Shown piece after piece: positions 24,197 to 33,300 of a stretch of DNA of 64,000 bases. Position 1 is the stretch's first letter; each line of letters begins with the position of its first letter. Made by a program: the position numbers and the translations under genes. Origin of the DNA: DATHTC01 sp035456465. Lineage in GTDB: Bacteria > Actinomycetota > Thermoleophilia > Gaiellales > Gaiellaceae. Location: contig DATIDD010000053.1 of assembly GCA_035456465.1 (NCBI GenBank), positions 6,280-70,279 of the forward strand, given 5' to 3'. Under the pieces are notes generated by a model. The model searched no databases and was not told the origin of the DNA. It saw only the letters and a program-made list of their open reading frames with translations.

Positions 24197-24673
24197 CTAG
24201 GCCGCGCTCACGCGCTCGACGAAGGCGGCCTTCGCGTCGGTGTACGCCTCGCGGTCGTCGCGGTGCTCGGCGGCGAGCCGGCGCTTCAGCGCCTCGTACT
24301 CGGCCGCGAGCACGGGGTCGGCCCGAAGCGCGTCCCGGAACCGAAGCCGCGCCGCGAACTGCGGGTGGTCGTGCGGGATCAGGTGCAGGTGGTGCGTCCG
24401 GCGCGCCGGCGACGGCTTGCAGAACCAGTGCATGTACTCGGTGCGGTAGGCCGCGTAGACGTACTCGAGCGGCGCGAGCGCCTCGATCGCGGGCCGCGAG
24501 GCCTCCAGGCTCTCGACGCCCGCCAGCACGTCGACGACCGGCTTCGCCGCGAGGCCCGGAACGGCCGTCGAGCCGACGTGGTGGACGCCGCGGACGAGCC
24601 ACGGAGCGAGCGCGTCCTCCAGCAGCCGTCGCTCCTCGTCGAACCGCTCCGGCCAGGAGGGGTCGTACGCCAC
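24197..24673 (-). CDS. GrpB / UPF0157 family nucleotidyltransferase-like protein
   Basis: 158 residues from GTG 24673; a CTG six bases further upstream (24679) has better spacing to a GGAG site, so the true start may be that one. GrpB signature: YDPSWPERFDEERRLL, HHVGSTAVPGLAAKPVVDVLAGV and the C-terminal HLIPHDHPQFAARLRFRDALRADPVLAAEYEALKRRLA. The family has the nucleotidyltransferase fold (GS...D.D core); the biochemical role is unknown. It starts within a few bases of the end of the upstream dehydrogenase gene and 3 bp before the YbaK gene. Confidence 0.85.
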   Translation of the reverse strand: MAYDPSWPERFDEERRLLEDALAPWLVRGVHHVGSTAVPGLAAKPVVDVLAGVESLEASRPAIEALAPLEYVYAAYRTEYMHWFCKPSPARRTHHLHLIPHDHPQFAARLRFRDALRADPVLAAEYEALKRRLAAEHRDDREAYTDAKAAFVERVSAA

Positions 24674-24690
24674 GATCAGGATCGGCTCCG

Positions 24691-25761
24691 CTACAGCGTC
24701 GCCCAGACCTCGAGCTTCGCCTGCACCCGGCGGATCACCTCGTCCGTGTACTCGGTCGTCGACGCGTGGCCGCCGAGGTCCGCGGTGCGGATCCCCTGCG
24801 CGACCGCCTCGAGCGCGGATTCGCGGATCGCGCGACCCGCCTGCTGCGCGGTCTCGTCGCCGTGCGTCAGCAGCGCCGCCCCGGCGAGGATCATCGCCAT
24901 CGGGTTGGCGACGTTCTTCCCCTCGAGCGCGGGCGCGGTCCCGTGCGCCGCCTCCGCCATCACCGCGTCGGGGACGTAGTCGTCGTCGAAGGCGATCAGC
25001 AGCGACTCGGAGGCCGCGATCGAGCCGAACAGCGGGAGCACGAGGTCGGAGAGGATGTCCCCGTCGCGGTTCAGCGACGGGATCACGAGCGGGTCGCCGG
25101 ACGAGCCGATCAAGAGCGCGAACGTCGCGTCGATCAGTTGCGGCTGGTACGGGACGTCCGGGTGGCGCACCGCCGCGGCGTCCATCTCCTCCTTGAGCAT
25201 CCCCTCGTACGTCGGGGACACGGTGTACTTCGGCCCGCCGAACACGGTCGCGCCCGTCCGCTCGGCGTGGCGGAACGCGTACTCGGCGACGGCGTGGCAG
25301 ATCCGCCGCTCGATCCGCTCCGTGCGGAAGGCGACCTCCTCCTCGCCCTGCCCCTCGCGCCATTCGCTCGCCCCGTACGCGTCGCCGACCGCCATCCGGA
25401 CGACGGAGATCGGGGCGTGGACGCCGCCGAACGGGACCACGCCCGGGATGCGGCGTCCGGTGCGGACGATCACCTTCCCCCCGATCTCCTCGCGGATGAT
25501 CCGGTTCGGCGAGCCGACGTCACCGCGCCGCTCCGGCGTGATCGTCGCGGCCTTCAGCCCGAGCCCGTGCTCGCGGATCGCGGCGGCGGCCTCGTACGCG
25601 ACCTGGTTCCCGGTCTCGCGGCGACGTTCCAGCGAGAGGTCGATGCGCGGGAACGAGAGCTCGAGCCCGGTCACCTCCGGCGCGAGCACGCGCAGCGCTT
25701 CGTCGAGCAGCTCCTGCCCCGTCTGGTCGCCCTCGAGCACGACGATCGTGCGCGTGTCCAT
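24691..25761 (-). CDS. Isocitrate/isopropylmalate dehydrogenase family protein
   Basis: 356 residues from ATG 25761. The beta-decarboxylating dehydrogenase fold is clear: LEGDQTGQELLDEALRVL at the N-terminus, KAATITPERRGDVGSPNRIIREEIGGKVIVRTGRRIPGV, the metal-binding IPSLNRDGDILSDLVLPLFGSIAASESLL and AEAAHGTAPALEGKNVANPMAMILAGAALL. The N-x-x-G-D-I-L-S-D metal site fits isocitrate dehydrogenase (NAD-type) or homoisocitrate/3-isopropylmalate enzymes. No leuC/leuD genes are near, so a TCA-cycle isocitrate role is favoured, but paralogs cannot be separated here. Confidence 0.85.
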   Translation of the reverse strand: MDTRTIVVLEGDQTGQELLDEALRVLAPEVTGLELSFPRIDLSLERRRETGNQVAYEAAAAIREHGLGLKAATITPERRGDVGSPNRIIREEIGGKVIVRTGRRIPGVVPFGGVHAPISVVRMAVGDAYGASEWREGQGEEEVAFRTERIERRICHAVAEYAFRHAERTGATVFGGPKYTVSPTYEGMLKEEMDAAAVRHPDVPYQPQLIDATFALLIGSSGDPLVIPSLNRDGDILSDLVLPLFGSIAASESLLIAFDDDYVPDAVMAEAAHGTAPALEGKNVANPMAMILAGAALLTHGDETAQQAGRAIRESALEAVAQGIRTADLGGHASTTEYTDEVIRRVQAKLEVWATL

Positions 25762-25813
25762 CCCGCGGCGATTCTGCCGATTAGCGCTTCGCGCCGTCGG
25801 CAATACCGCGGCC

Positions 25814-26830
25814 ATGCCGAGGACCGGGGGTTGGCGCCGTCGAGGGCGCAAGGGTGCGTTCCGGTACGTGGACTCGCGCGGGACGCGGATCGAGGACGAG
25901 GCGAAGATCGCGCGGATCGAGGCGCTGGCGATCCCGCCGGCGTGGCGCGACGTCTGGATCTCGCCGCGGGCGAACGCGAAGCTCCAGGCGGTCGGACTCG
26001 ACTCGGCCGGGCGACGCCAGTACCTGTACCACCCCGAGTACCGGGCCCGGCAGGAGCAGGCGAAGTACGACAAGCTGATCGCGTTCGCGGAGCGGTTGCC
26101 GCAGCTCCGCGAGGCCATGAGCGCGCACATGGAGCACGACCTGCTCGACCGCGAGCGGGTCAGCGCGGTCGCGCTTCGGCTCGTCAACCTCGGCTGGCTT
26201 CGGGTCGGCGGCGAGCGCTATGCGAGGGAGTCGCGGACCTACGGCGTGACCACGCTCACGAAGCGCCACGTCACCGTCTCCGGGAAGCGGATCCGGCTGT
26301 CGTTCCGCGGCAAGCACGGGATCAAGGTGCGCACGACGATCGTGGACGACGAGCTGGCGACGTCGGTGCGCGGGCTCCTCAAGGTGCCGGGCGGCCGGCA
26401 GCTGTTCCGGTACGAGTGGGAGGGCGACCTCTACAACCTCACCGGCAAGCGCCTCAACGACTACGTCCGCATCTACCTCGGCGACGACTTCAGCGCGAAG
26501 GACTTCCGCACCTGGGGCGGAACGCTCGAGGCCGCGACGGCGCTCGCCGAGCACGGCCCGCCGGAGTCGGACACGGCGGCGCGGAGATGCGTCGCGGCGG
26601 TGATGCGGCGCGTGGCCGAGCGGCTCGGCAATACGCCGGCCGTTGCGCGAGCCTCATACGTGAGCCCGGCCGTGATCGAGCAGTATCTCGACGGTACGAC
26701 GATCGACGATTTCCGGCCCCGGCATTTGCGCGTCGTCGGAGCCAGGGATATCGGGCTGAGTCGCGAGGAGCAGGCGCTGCTCAGCCTACTGCGGTCGTGG
26801 CGGATCAAGCGCTCGCGCCTTGCAGCGTAG
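25814..26830 (+). CDS. DNA topoisomerase IB
   Basis: 338 residues, the usual length of bacterial (poxvirus-like) topoisomerase IB. N-terminal domain with GAFRYVDSRGTRIEDE, AIPPAWRDVWISPRANAKLQAVGLDSAGRRQYLYH; catalytic domain with LRVGGERYARESRTYGVTTLTKRHV, LSFRGKHGIKVRT and FRTWGGTLEAATALAE. The catalytic tyrosine is most likely in ARASYVSPAVIEQYLDG. It relaxes supercoils through a 3'-phosphotyrosine intermediate. Followed 59 bp downstream by the Lsr2-like gene, both linked to chromosome structure. Confidence 0.93.
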   Translation: MPRTGGWRRRGRKGAFRYVDSRGTRIEDEAKIARIEALAIPPAWRDVWISPRANAKLQAVGLDSAGRRQYLYHPEYRARQEQAKYDKLIAFAERLPQLREAMSAHMEHDLLDRERVSAVALRLVNLGWLRVGGERYARESRTYGVTTLTKRHVTVSGKRIRLSFRGKHGIKVRTTIVDDELATSVRGLLKVPGGRQLFRYEWEGDLYNLTGKRLNDYVRIYLGDDFSAKDFRTWGGTLEAATALAEHGPPESDTAARRCVAAVMRRVAERLGNTPAVARASYVSPAVIEQYLDGTTIDDFRPRHLRVVGARDIGLSREEQALLSLLRSWRIKRSRLAA

Positions 26831-26831
26831 A

Positions 26832-26884
26832 TTTCGACGCCTCCTTCGGGTACATTCGCCGGCACGGCGTCGAAAAGAAGGAGG
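26832..26884 (+). promoter_or_regulatory. Candidate regulatory region of the Lsr2-like gene
   Basis: A 10-bp inverted repeat, TTTCGACGCC (26832-26841) and GGCGTCGAAA (26866-26875), encloses a TACATT -10-like box (26851-26856). A second pairing is possible: CCTCCTTC (26840-26847) with GAAGGAGG (26877-26884), the ribosome site of the TTG start. The two pairings exclude each other. Read as DNA it is an operator around a promoter; read as RNA it is a switch hiding the ribosome site. Confidence 0.5.
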
Positions 26885-26889
26885 AATCG

Positions 26890-27096
26890 TTGGCACGGAA
26901 GACGGTGCTCGTCTCGGATCTATCGGGCAAGGAGATTGCCGAGGGAAAGGGAGCGACCATTCGCATCACGTTTCACGATGCGCGCAAGGGCGTCCGCGAG
27001 CTCGACGTGACGGACGACGAGGCGGAGGATCTCGGCGGGAAGGGCCGCGCCGTCGCCCGTCGCGGTCGCCGGCCGAAGAGCGCGACGACCTCGTGA
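26890..27096 (+). CDS. Lsr2-like small basic nucleoid protein
   Basis: 68 residues from TTG 26890, which has a perfect AGGAGG site five bases upstream; no ATG/GTG lies in range. N-terminal beta-hairpin-like KTVLVSDLSGKEIAEGKGATIRITF, a DDEAEDL helix start, then the basic tail GGKGRAVARRGRRPK. The first part resembles the Lsr2 dimerisation domain and the R/G-rich tail its AT-hook-like DNA contact, but the protein is shorter than Lsr2 (~110 aa). It probably binds DNA or RNA. Single gene with its own terminator. Confidence 0.65.
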   Translation: MARKTVLVSDLSGKEIAEGKGATIRITFHDARKGVRELDVTDDEAEDLGGKGRAVARRGRRPKSATTS

Positions 27097-27102
27097 GCGG
27101 GC

Positions 27103-27126
27103 ACGGCCGGGGTGCGCCCCGGCCGT
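27103..27126 (+). other. 10-bp perfect hairpin after the Lsr2-like gene
   Basis: ACGGCCGGGG and CCCCGGCCGT surround TGCG, starting six bases after the stop codon. No T-run follows directly. Together with the next hairpin it forms a two-hairpin 3' end. Confidence 0.7.
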
Positions 27127-27137
27127 CTGCGACACCG

Positions 27138-27166
27138 GAGCGGGCCGCACGGCCCGCTCTCGTTTT
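27138..27166 (+). terminator. Intrinsic terminator of the Lsr2-like gene
   Basis: GAGCGGGCC and GGCCCGCTC form a perfect 9-bp stem around GCAC, followed by TCGTTTT. Confidence 0.85.
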
Positions 27167-27213
27167 CCCCGCTGTTTCCTGATTTCGAGCCGGAATCCGT
27201 CGGGACCCGGCTC

Positions 27214-27219
27214 TACGAT
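27214..27219 (+). promoter_or_regulatory. Putative -10 box of addB (leaderless-type)
   Basis: TACGAT ends 6 bases before the ATG at 27226; no ribosome site is present. Confidence 0.45.
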
Positions 27220-27225
27220 GGCTCG

Positions 27226-30129
27226 ATGGCCCTGACGCTCCTCGTCGGGCCCGCCAACGCGGGCAAGGTCGAGCGCCTGCTCGACCGATACCTGGACGTC
27301 CTCGATCGCGAGCCGGTGCTGATCGTGCCGCACGGGTCGGACGTCGTCGTGCGCGAGCGCGAGCTGCTCGCACGCCGGCCCGCGCTCCTCGGCGGCACGA
27401 TCGGCACGTTCGACGACCTGTTCCGCCGGCTCGCGCCGGCGGGCCGGACGGCGACGGACGCCCAGCAGACGTTCGTCCTGCGCCGCGCCGTCGCGCGCGC
27501 CCGGCTGAACGGCCTCGCGCCGTCCGCGCGCTCGACCGGCTTCGTCGACGCGCTCCGCGACGCCGTCCGCGAGCTCGAGGGAGGCCTGATCGAGCCTGCT
27601 GCGCTCGACGGCGACCTCGCCGCGCTCTATGCGGCCTACCGCGAGGAGCTCGACCGGCTCGGGCTCGTCGACCGCGGCCTCCGCCGCGCGGCGGCGGTCG
27701 AGCGCCTGCGCTCCGAGTTCGACGCCTGGCACGGGGAGCCCGTGTTCGCGTACGGCTTCGAGGACCTGACGGCCGCGGAGTGGGCGCTGCTCGAGGCGCT
27801 CGCCGCCCGCACCGACGTCACGCTCTCGCTGCCGTACGAGCCCGGCCGCGCCGCGTTCGCCGCCCTGCGCACGACCGCCGAGGACCTCGCCGCGCTCGCC
27901 GCGGGCCGCGTCGAGGAGCTGGCGCCGCGCGCCGCGGAGATCGCCCATCCCGCGATCGCCCACGTCGAGCGCCGCCTGTTCGAGGACGACCCCGGCGAGG
28001 CGCCGGCGCTCGAGGGCGGCGTCCGCTTCTTCGAGGGCGCCGGCACGCGCGGCGCGCTCGAGCTCGTCGCCGAGGAGGTGCTCGACCTCGTTCGCGGCGG
28101 CACGCCGCCGGAGCGGATCGCGATCGTCTGCCCCTCGCTCGACCGCTGGCGCGGTCCGCTCGAGACGGCGTTCGCGACGCTCGAGCTCCCGTACGCGATC
28201 GAGGCGCCGCAGCGGCTCGCGCAGACGCCCTACGGGGCGGCGCTGCTGGCCCTCCTCCGCTACGCGTGGCTGGACGCCGACCGGCACGCGCTGTTCTCGT
28301 ACCTGCGCTCCCCCTACTCGGGGCTGGCGCGCGCGAACGTCGACTTCGTCGAGGGACGCCTCCGCGGCCGGGCGATCACGGCCGCCGAGCGGGTGGAGGC
28401 CGAGATGGAGGCGCTGCGCGGCGGCCCCGTGCCGGCGCTCGAGGCGCTCCGTGCCGGCGAGGCGCCCGTCCCCGCGGTGAGGGCGCTCACGGAGGCGATG
28501 CTTCGGGCCGCGTTCGGGACCGAGGCGCCGCCGGTCGGCGAGGGCCCGCGGGGCGACCTGCGCGCGTTCGAGGCGGTGCGACGGCTGCTCGACGAGCTCG
28601 ACGACTGGTCCGGGCTGGCCGGGCCCGTGTCGCGGGAGGACGTCGTCGCCTCCCTGGAGCGCGCGACCGTCCGCGGCGCCTCCGCCGGCGACCCGGGCCG
28701 CGTCTCCGTCACCGATCTCTCGCGCGTGCGCACTCGGCGGCTCGACGTCGTGTTCGTCCTCGGGCTCGAGGAGGGGAGCCTGCCGCGCCGCGGCGACGGC
28801 TCGCCGTTCCTCGGCGACGACGTGCGCCGCGCGCTCGGCGGCCGCCTCGTCCGTCCGGAGCAGGCCGGCCGCGACCGCTACCTGTTCTACACCGCGTGCA
28901 CACGACCGACGCGACGGCTCTATCTCGTCCGCGAGGCCGCGACCGACGAGGGCAGCCCGCGGGAGCCGAGCCCGTTCTGGGAGGGCGTGGCTGCGCTCTT
29001 CCCCGCCGAGGAGGTGGCGCGGTGGACGCGACGCCGCGCGCTCTCCGCGCTCACCTGGCCGCTCGAGTCCGCGCCGAGCGAGCGCGAGCGGCTGCGCTCG
29101 CTCGCGCTCCTCGCGGCGGACGAGACGGAGCGCGAGCCGGCCCGCGCGGTGGCCCGCGCGAACGGCTGGGAGCGGCGGCTGGAGCGCGCGCTGTCGGCGT
29201 TCGACCGCCGCACGGGCCTCCGCCATCCGCTCGTGCTCGACCAGCTCGGCGGCCGCTCCCTCTTCAACGTGACCGAGCTCGAGCGCTTCGCCGACTGCTC
29301 GTCCGCGTGGTTCTTCGACCGGCTGATCGAGCCGCGGACGATCGACGCGCAGGTCGACGCGAGGCTCCGCGGCTCGGTCGCGCACACGGCGCTGCACCGC
29401 TTCTTCGCCGGCCTCCCGAAGGAGCTCGGCGTCGACCGCGTCGTCCCGGAGCGGCTGGAGGACGCGCTCGCGTTCCTCCGCCGCTGCCTCGAGCAGGCGG
29501 TGGACGGACAGCGGGTGGAGATGACGGCGATGGAGCGCCGCGAGCTGACGGAAGGGCTGTGGCGCGACCTCGAGGCCGTCGTGCGAGACGAGGCGGCTTC
29601 CGAGGCACCGCTCGTCCCGCGCCGGTTCGAGGTCTCGTTCGGCTCGGAGCGCTCGGCCCAGGAGCTCCAGCGCGGGCTCGAGCTCGGCGAGGGGATCGTC
29701 CTCTCGGGAAAGATCGACCGGATCGACGTCGACCCGTTCTCGGCGCGCGGGATGGTGCAGGACTACAAGGCCGGCAAGGGCGCGCACTCGGCGACGCAGA
29801 TCGAGAAGGAGCTCCGCCTCCAGATCCCGCTCTACATGCTCGTCCTGCGCGACCTCGTGGGGATCGAGCCCATCGGCGGCGTCTACCGGCCGCTCGCCGG
29901 CGACCGCAAGGCGCGCGGGCTGCTGCGAGACGGCGAGGCGCCGGAGGGGTACGCGCCCGGCGACTACGTCGAGGAGGAGGCGTTCTGGGGGCAGGTCGAG
30001 CGGTCGCGCGAGACGGCGCTGCGGCTCGCACAGCGGATCCGCCGTGGCGACGTCCGCCACGACCCCAAGGGGGAGGACTGTCCCGCGTGGTGCGACCTCT
30101 GGACGATGTGCAGGGTGAGACGGGCGTGA
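27226..30129 (+). CDS. addB: AddB-like helicase-exonuclease subunit with PD-(D/E)XK nuclease and Fe-S cysteines
   Basis: 967 residues. The N-terminus TLLVGPANAGKVERLLDRYL carries the degenerate Walker A of AddB/RexB-like proteins. A helicase-like middle contains RIAIVCPSLDRWRGPLETAF and the LDVVFVLGLEEGSLPRRGD segment. The C-terminal nuclease has GKIDRIDVDP and VQDYKAGKG, the PD-(D/E)XK core. A cysteine in LERFADCSSAWFF plus CPAWCDLWTMC at the end give the four ligands of the AddB-type iron-sulfur cluster. With the next gene it should form the double-strand-break resection enzyme that acts before RecA. The second ATG (27226) is used; the first (27218) is in another frame. Confidence 0.85.
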   Translation: MALTLLVGPANAGKVERLLDRYLDVLDREPVLIVPHGSDVVVRERELLARRPALLGGTIGTFDDLFRRLAPAGRTATDAQQTFVLRRAVARARLNGLAPSARSTGFVDALRDAVRELEGGLIEPAALDGDLAALYAAYREELDRLGLVDRGLRRAAAVERLRSEFDAWHGEPVFAYGFEDLTAAEWALLEALAARTDVTLSLPYEPGRAAFAALRTTAEDLAALAAGRVEELAPRAAEIAHPAIAHVERRLFEDDPGEAPALEGGVRFFEGAGTRGALELVAEEVLDLVRGGTPPERIAIVCPSLDRWRGPLETAFATLELPYAIEAPQRLAQTPYGAALLALLRYAWLDADRHALFSYLRSPYSGLARANVDFVEGRLRGRAITAAERVEAEMEALRGGPVPALEALRAGEAPVPAVRALTEAMLRAAFGTEAPPVGEGPRGDLRAFEAVRRLLDELDDWSGLAGPVSREDVVASLERATVRGASAGDPGRVSVTDLSRVRTRRLDVVFVLGLEEGSLPRRGDGSPFLGDDVRRALGGRLVRPEQAGRDRYLFYTACTRPTRRLYLVREAATDEGSPREPSPFWEGVAALFPAEEVARWTRRRALSALTWPLESAPSERERLRSLALLAADETEREPARAVARANGWERRLERALSAFDRRTGLRHPLVLDQLGGRSLFNVTELERFADCSSAWFFDRLIEPRTIDAQVDARLRGSVAHTALHRFFAGLPKELGVDRVVPERLEDALAFLRRCLEQAVDGQRVEMTAMERRELTEGLWRDLEAVVRDEAASEAPLVPRRFEVSFGSERSAQELQRGLELGEGIVLSGKIDRIDVDPFSARGMVQDYKAGKGAHSATQIEKELRLQIPLYMLVLRDLVGIEPIGGVYRPLAGDRKARGLLRDGEAPEGYAPGDYVEEEAFWGQVERSRETALRLAQRIRRGDVRHDPKGEDCPAWCDLWTMCRVRRA

Positions 30130-30143
30130 GCCGGACATCACGT

Positions 30144-30185
30144 CGTGGGGGAACCCATGGTTCCCCCACGGGCCCCCTCCTTTTT
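30144..30185 (+). terminator. Strong terminator-like hairpin between addB and addA
   Basis: CGTGGGGGAACC and GGTTCCCCCACG form a perfect 12-bp stem with a 3-base CAT loop; CCTCCTTTTT follows ten bases later. The rest of the 172-bp spacer holds a 13-bp direct repeat CGGCACGGGAGGA (30190-30202 and 30254-30266). Confidence 0.7.
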
Positions 30186-30301
30186 CGCACGGCACGGGAG
30201 GACTGGGGCTGCGCCTCCCGGCCGGCGGAGCCGGCCTCCGGCGGCTACCCGCCCGGCACGGGAGGAAGCGATCGTCGTCGGATCCGTGGTGGAGGAGCGG
30301 C

Positions 30302-33300
30302 GTGAGCCGGGCGCCCAACCCCGAGCAGCAGGCGGCGATCGACGCTCGCGGCCGTGTCTTCGTCTCGGCCGGCGCCGGCACCGGGAAGACCTCGGTGCTC
30401 GTCGAGCGGTTCGTCCGCGCCGTCTGCGACGAGGGCGTCGACGTCGCCTCGATCCTCGTGATCACGTACACGAAGCGGGCGGCGGGCGAGCTCCGCGCCC
30501 GGATTCGAGACGCGCTGCGCGAGCGCGGCCGACACGACCTCGCGCGAGAGCTCGACGGCGCCTGGATCTCCACCATCCACGGCTTCTGCAACCGGCTCCT
30601 GAAGGCGTGGCCGTTCGAGGCCGGGCTCGACCCGCGCTTCCGCGAGCTCGACGAGGCACAGGCGGCGGTGCTGCGCGGCGAGGCGTTCGATGCGGCGCTG
30701 GAGCGCTTCTGCGGCGGCGAGGAGCCCGACCGGCTGCGGCTGCTCGCCACGTACCGCGTCGACGGGCTCCGGCGCATGCTCACCGGCGTCTACGAGACGC
30801 TCCGCGCCGCGGGCCGGCCACTCGTGCTCGAGCTCGGGGAGCGGCCGCCGCTCGAGGAGCTCGTCGAGGAGCTTCGCGTCGCCGCACGCTGCCTCGCCGA
30901 GGACGACGCGGCGACCGAGCTCCAGCGCGCCAACGCCGCGCGCGTCGTCGAGGCCGTCGACGGCACGCCGCCGCCCGAGCGCCTGCTCGACCTGTCCGCG
31001 CACCGTGCGCGCGGCGAGCGCGCGGAGACGTTCGAGCGCGCGCGGAAGGCGCTGGAGCAGGCGGCGCTCGACGCACTCGCCGCGAACGACCGCGAGCTCC
31101 TCCAGCAGCTGCTCGACGGCTTCGCCGACGCGTACGCGGAGGCGAAGCGACGCGAGTCCGCGCTCGACTTCGAGGACCTCCAGCTGCTCGCACGCGACCT
31201 GCTCCGTGACCACGCCGCGATCCGCGAGCGCGAGCAGCTGCGCTTCCGCGCCGTGATGGTCGACGAGTTCCAGGACACGAACGGCCTCCAGTGCGAGCTC
31301 GTCGACCTGATCGCCGGCCACGGTTGCGAGGTGTTCACCGTCGGCGACGAGTTCCAGTCGATCTACGGGTTCAGGCACGCCGACGTGCAGGTCTTCCGCG
31401 AGCGGCGCGCGGACGCCGGCGGCGGGCTCGCCCTCGTCCGCAACTACCGCTCCCGGCCCGAGGTGCTCGCCGCCGTCAACGAGCTCTTCGGGGGTGAGTT
31501 CGGCGACGGGTTCCAGCCGCTCCACGCCTCGGGCGAGTTCCCCGACCCCGTGTTCGGGCAGCCCGTCGAGCTGCTCGTCACCGACAAGGCGTCGTTCGCG
31601 GACACCGGCACGCACTGGCGCCGCGCGGAGGCGCAGGCAATCGCGCGGCGCGTGCGGGAGCTCGTCGACACGGGCGCGGCGAGCCCGGGCGAGATCGTGC
31701 TCCTGTTCGCCGCCGGCACCGACGCCGAGCGGTACGAGGAGGAGCTCCGCCGCGTCGGCCTGCCGACCTACCGTGCGACCGGTCGCGGCTACTTCGGCCA
31801 GCAGCAGGTCGTCGACCTGCTCATGTACCTCCGGCTGCTCCACAACCGCTACGACGACGTCGCACTCGCGTCCGTGCTCGCCTCGCCGTTCGTCGGCGTG
31901 TCGAACGACGCGCTCGTGCTGATCCGCCGCGCCGCCTCCCGGCGTCCGCTGTTCACGGGGATCGAGCGCGACGTGCCCGAGACGCTGCCCGAGGCCGACG
32001 CGCGGCTCGTGCGCGCGTTCCGCCAGCGCTACGACCGGCTCGTCACCGCGATGCCGCGGCTCTCGCTCGAGCGCCTGTGCGAGCGGGTGCTCGCCGAGCA
32101 CGATTACGACCTCGCGGTGCTCGCGCAGTGGGACGGGCGCCGCCGGTACGCGAACCTCCGCAAGCTCGCGAGGCTCGCGCGGTCGTACGAGGAGCTGCGC
32201 GGCCCCGACGTGGAGGGCTTCGTCCGCTTCGTCCGCGAGCAGGAGGCGGTCGGCGCGAAGCAGCTCGAGGCCGTGGCCGAGGAGGAGGGGGCCGACGCCG
32301 TCCGGCTGCTGACGATCCACGCGGCGAAGGGCCTCGAGTTCAAGGTCGTCGTCGTCGCCGACGCGGGGCGCGACAGGGCTCCGCCCGGCTCCGACGAGAT
32401 CCTCGCGCTCTCGGACGGCCGCTTCGGCTTCCGTGTCGCCGACCCGGTCACGAGCGTCCGCAAGGGGGCGTTCGCGTACGAGGAGGTGCGGAAGGCGCGG
32501 AAGAAGCAGGAGCAGGCCGAGCGGCTCCGCCTGTACTACGTCGCGATGACGCGGGCGATCGACCGGCTGATCGTCTCCGGCGCGATCGACCGCGAGTCGG
32601 CGGCCGACGCCTCGACGCCGATCGGCTGGGTGCTCGGGCGGCTTCGGTGCGACGAGGAGCTGGCGGCGGCCGCCGACGCGCCGGTCGAGCTCGAGCGCGG
32701 CGCGGCGCGCCTGCTGCTCCGGCTCGAGCGCTTCTCGCCGCCGGACGACCCCGGGGAGGCCGCGCCGGGCCCGGAGGCGCAGCTGTCGCTGTTCGCGAAC
32801 GGCGACGCGACGGCGCCGCTGCCGCCGGCGCCGATCCTGCCGGCCCTCGAGCCGATCCCGGCACCGCCGCTGCACCGCATCAGACGGCTTTCGTTCACCG
32901 GCCTCTCGACCTTCGAGCAGTGCTCGTACAAGTACTACGCCCGCTACGTCGTCGGCATGCAGGAGCGACGGCCGGCGCCCGGAGAGGCGGGAGCCGCCGC
33001 GGCGATGGCCGCCACCGACCTCGGCAGCGTCGTCCACGCGCTCCTCGAGCGCCCGGACGCCGTCGTCCCGGAGGGAGCGTCGCCCGAGGACGCCGACCGG
33101 ATCCGGCGCCTCGTGGCGGCGTGGCACGGCTCGGAGCTCGGCGCGCGCGTGGCGGCGCTCCCGGACGTGGAGCGCGAGGCGCGCTTCACCTTCGAGCACG
33201 ACGGCGTGCTGCTGCACGGGTTCATCGACGTCCTGCAGCGCGAGGAGGGCCGCGCGCTCGTCGTCGACTACAAGACGAACCTGCTCGCCGAGCTCGAGCC

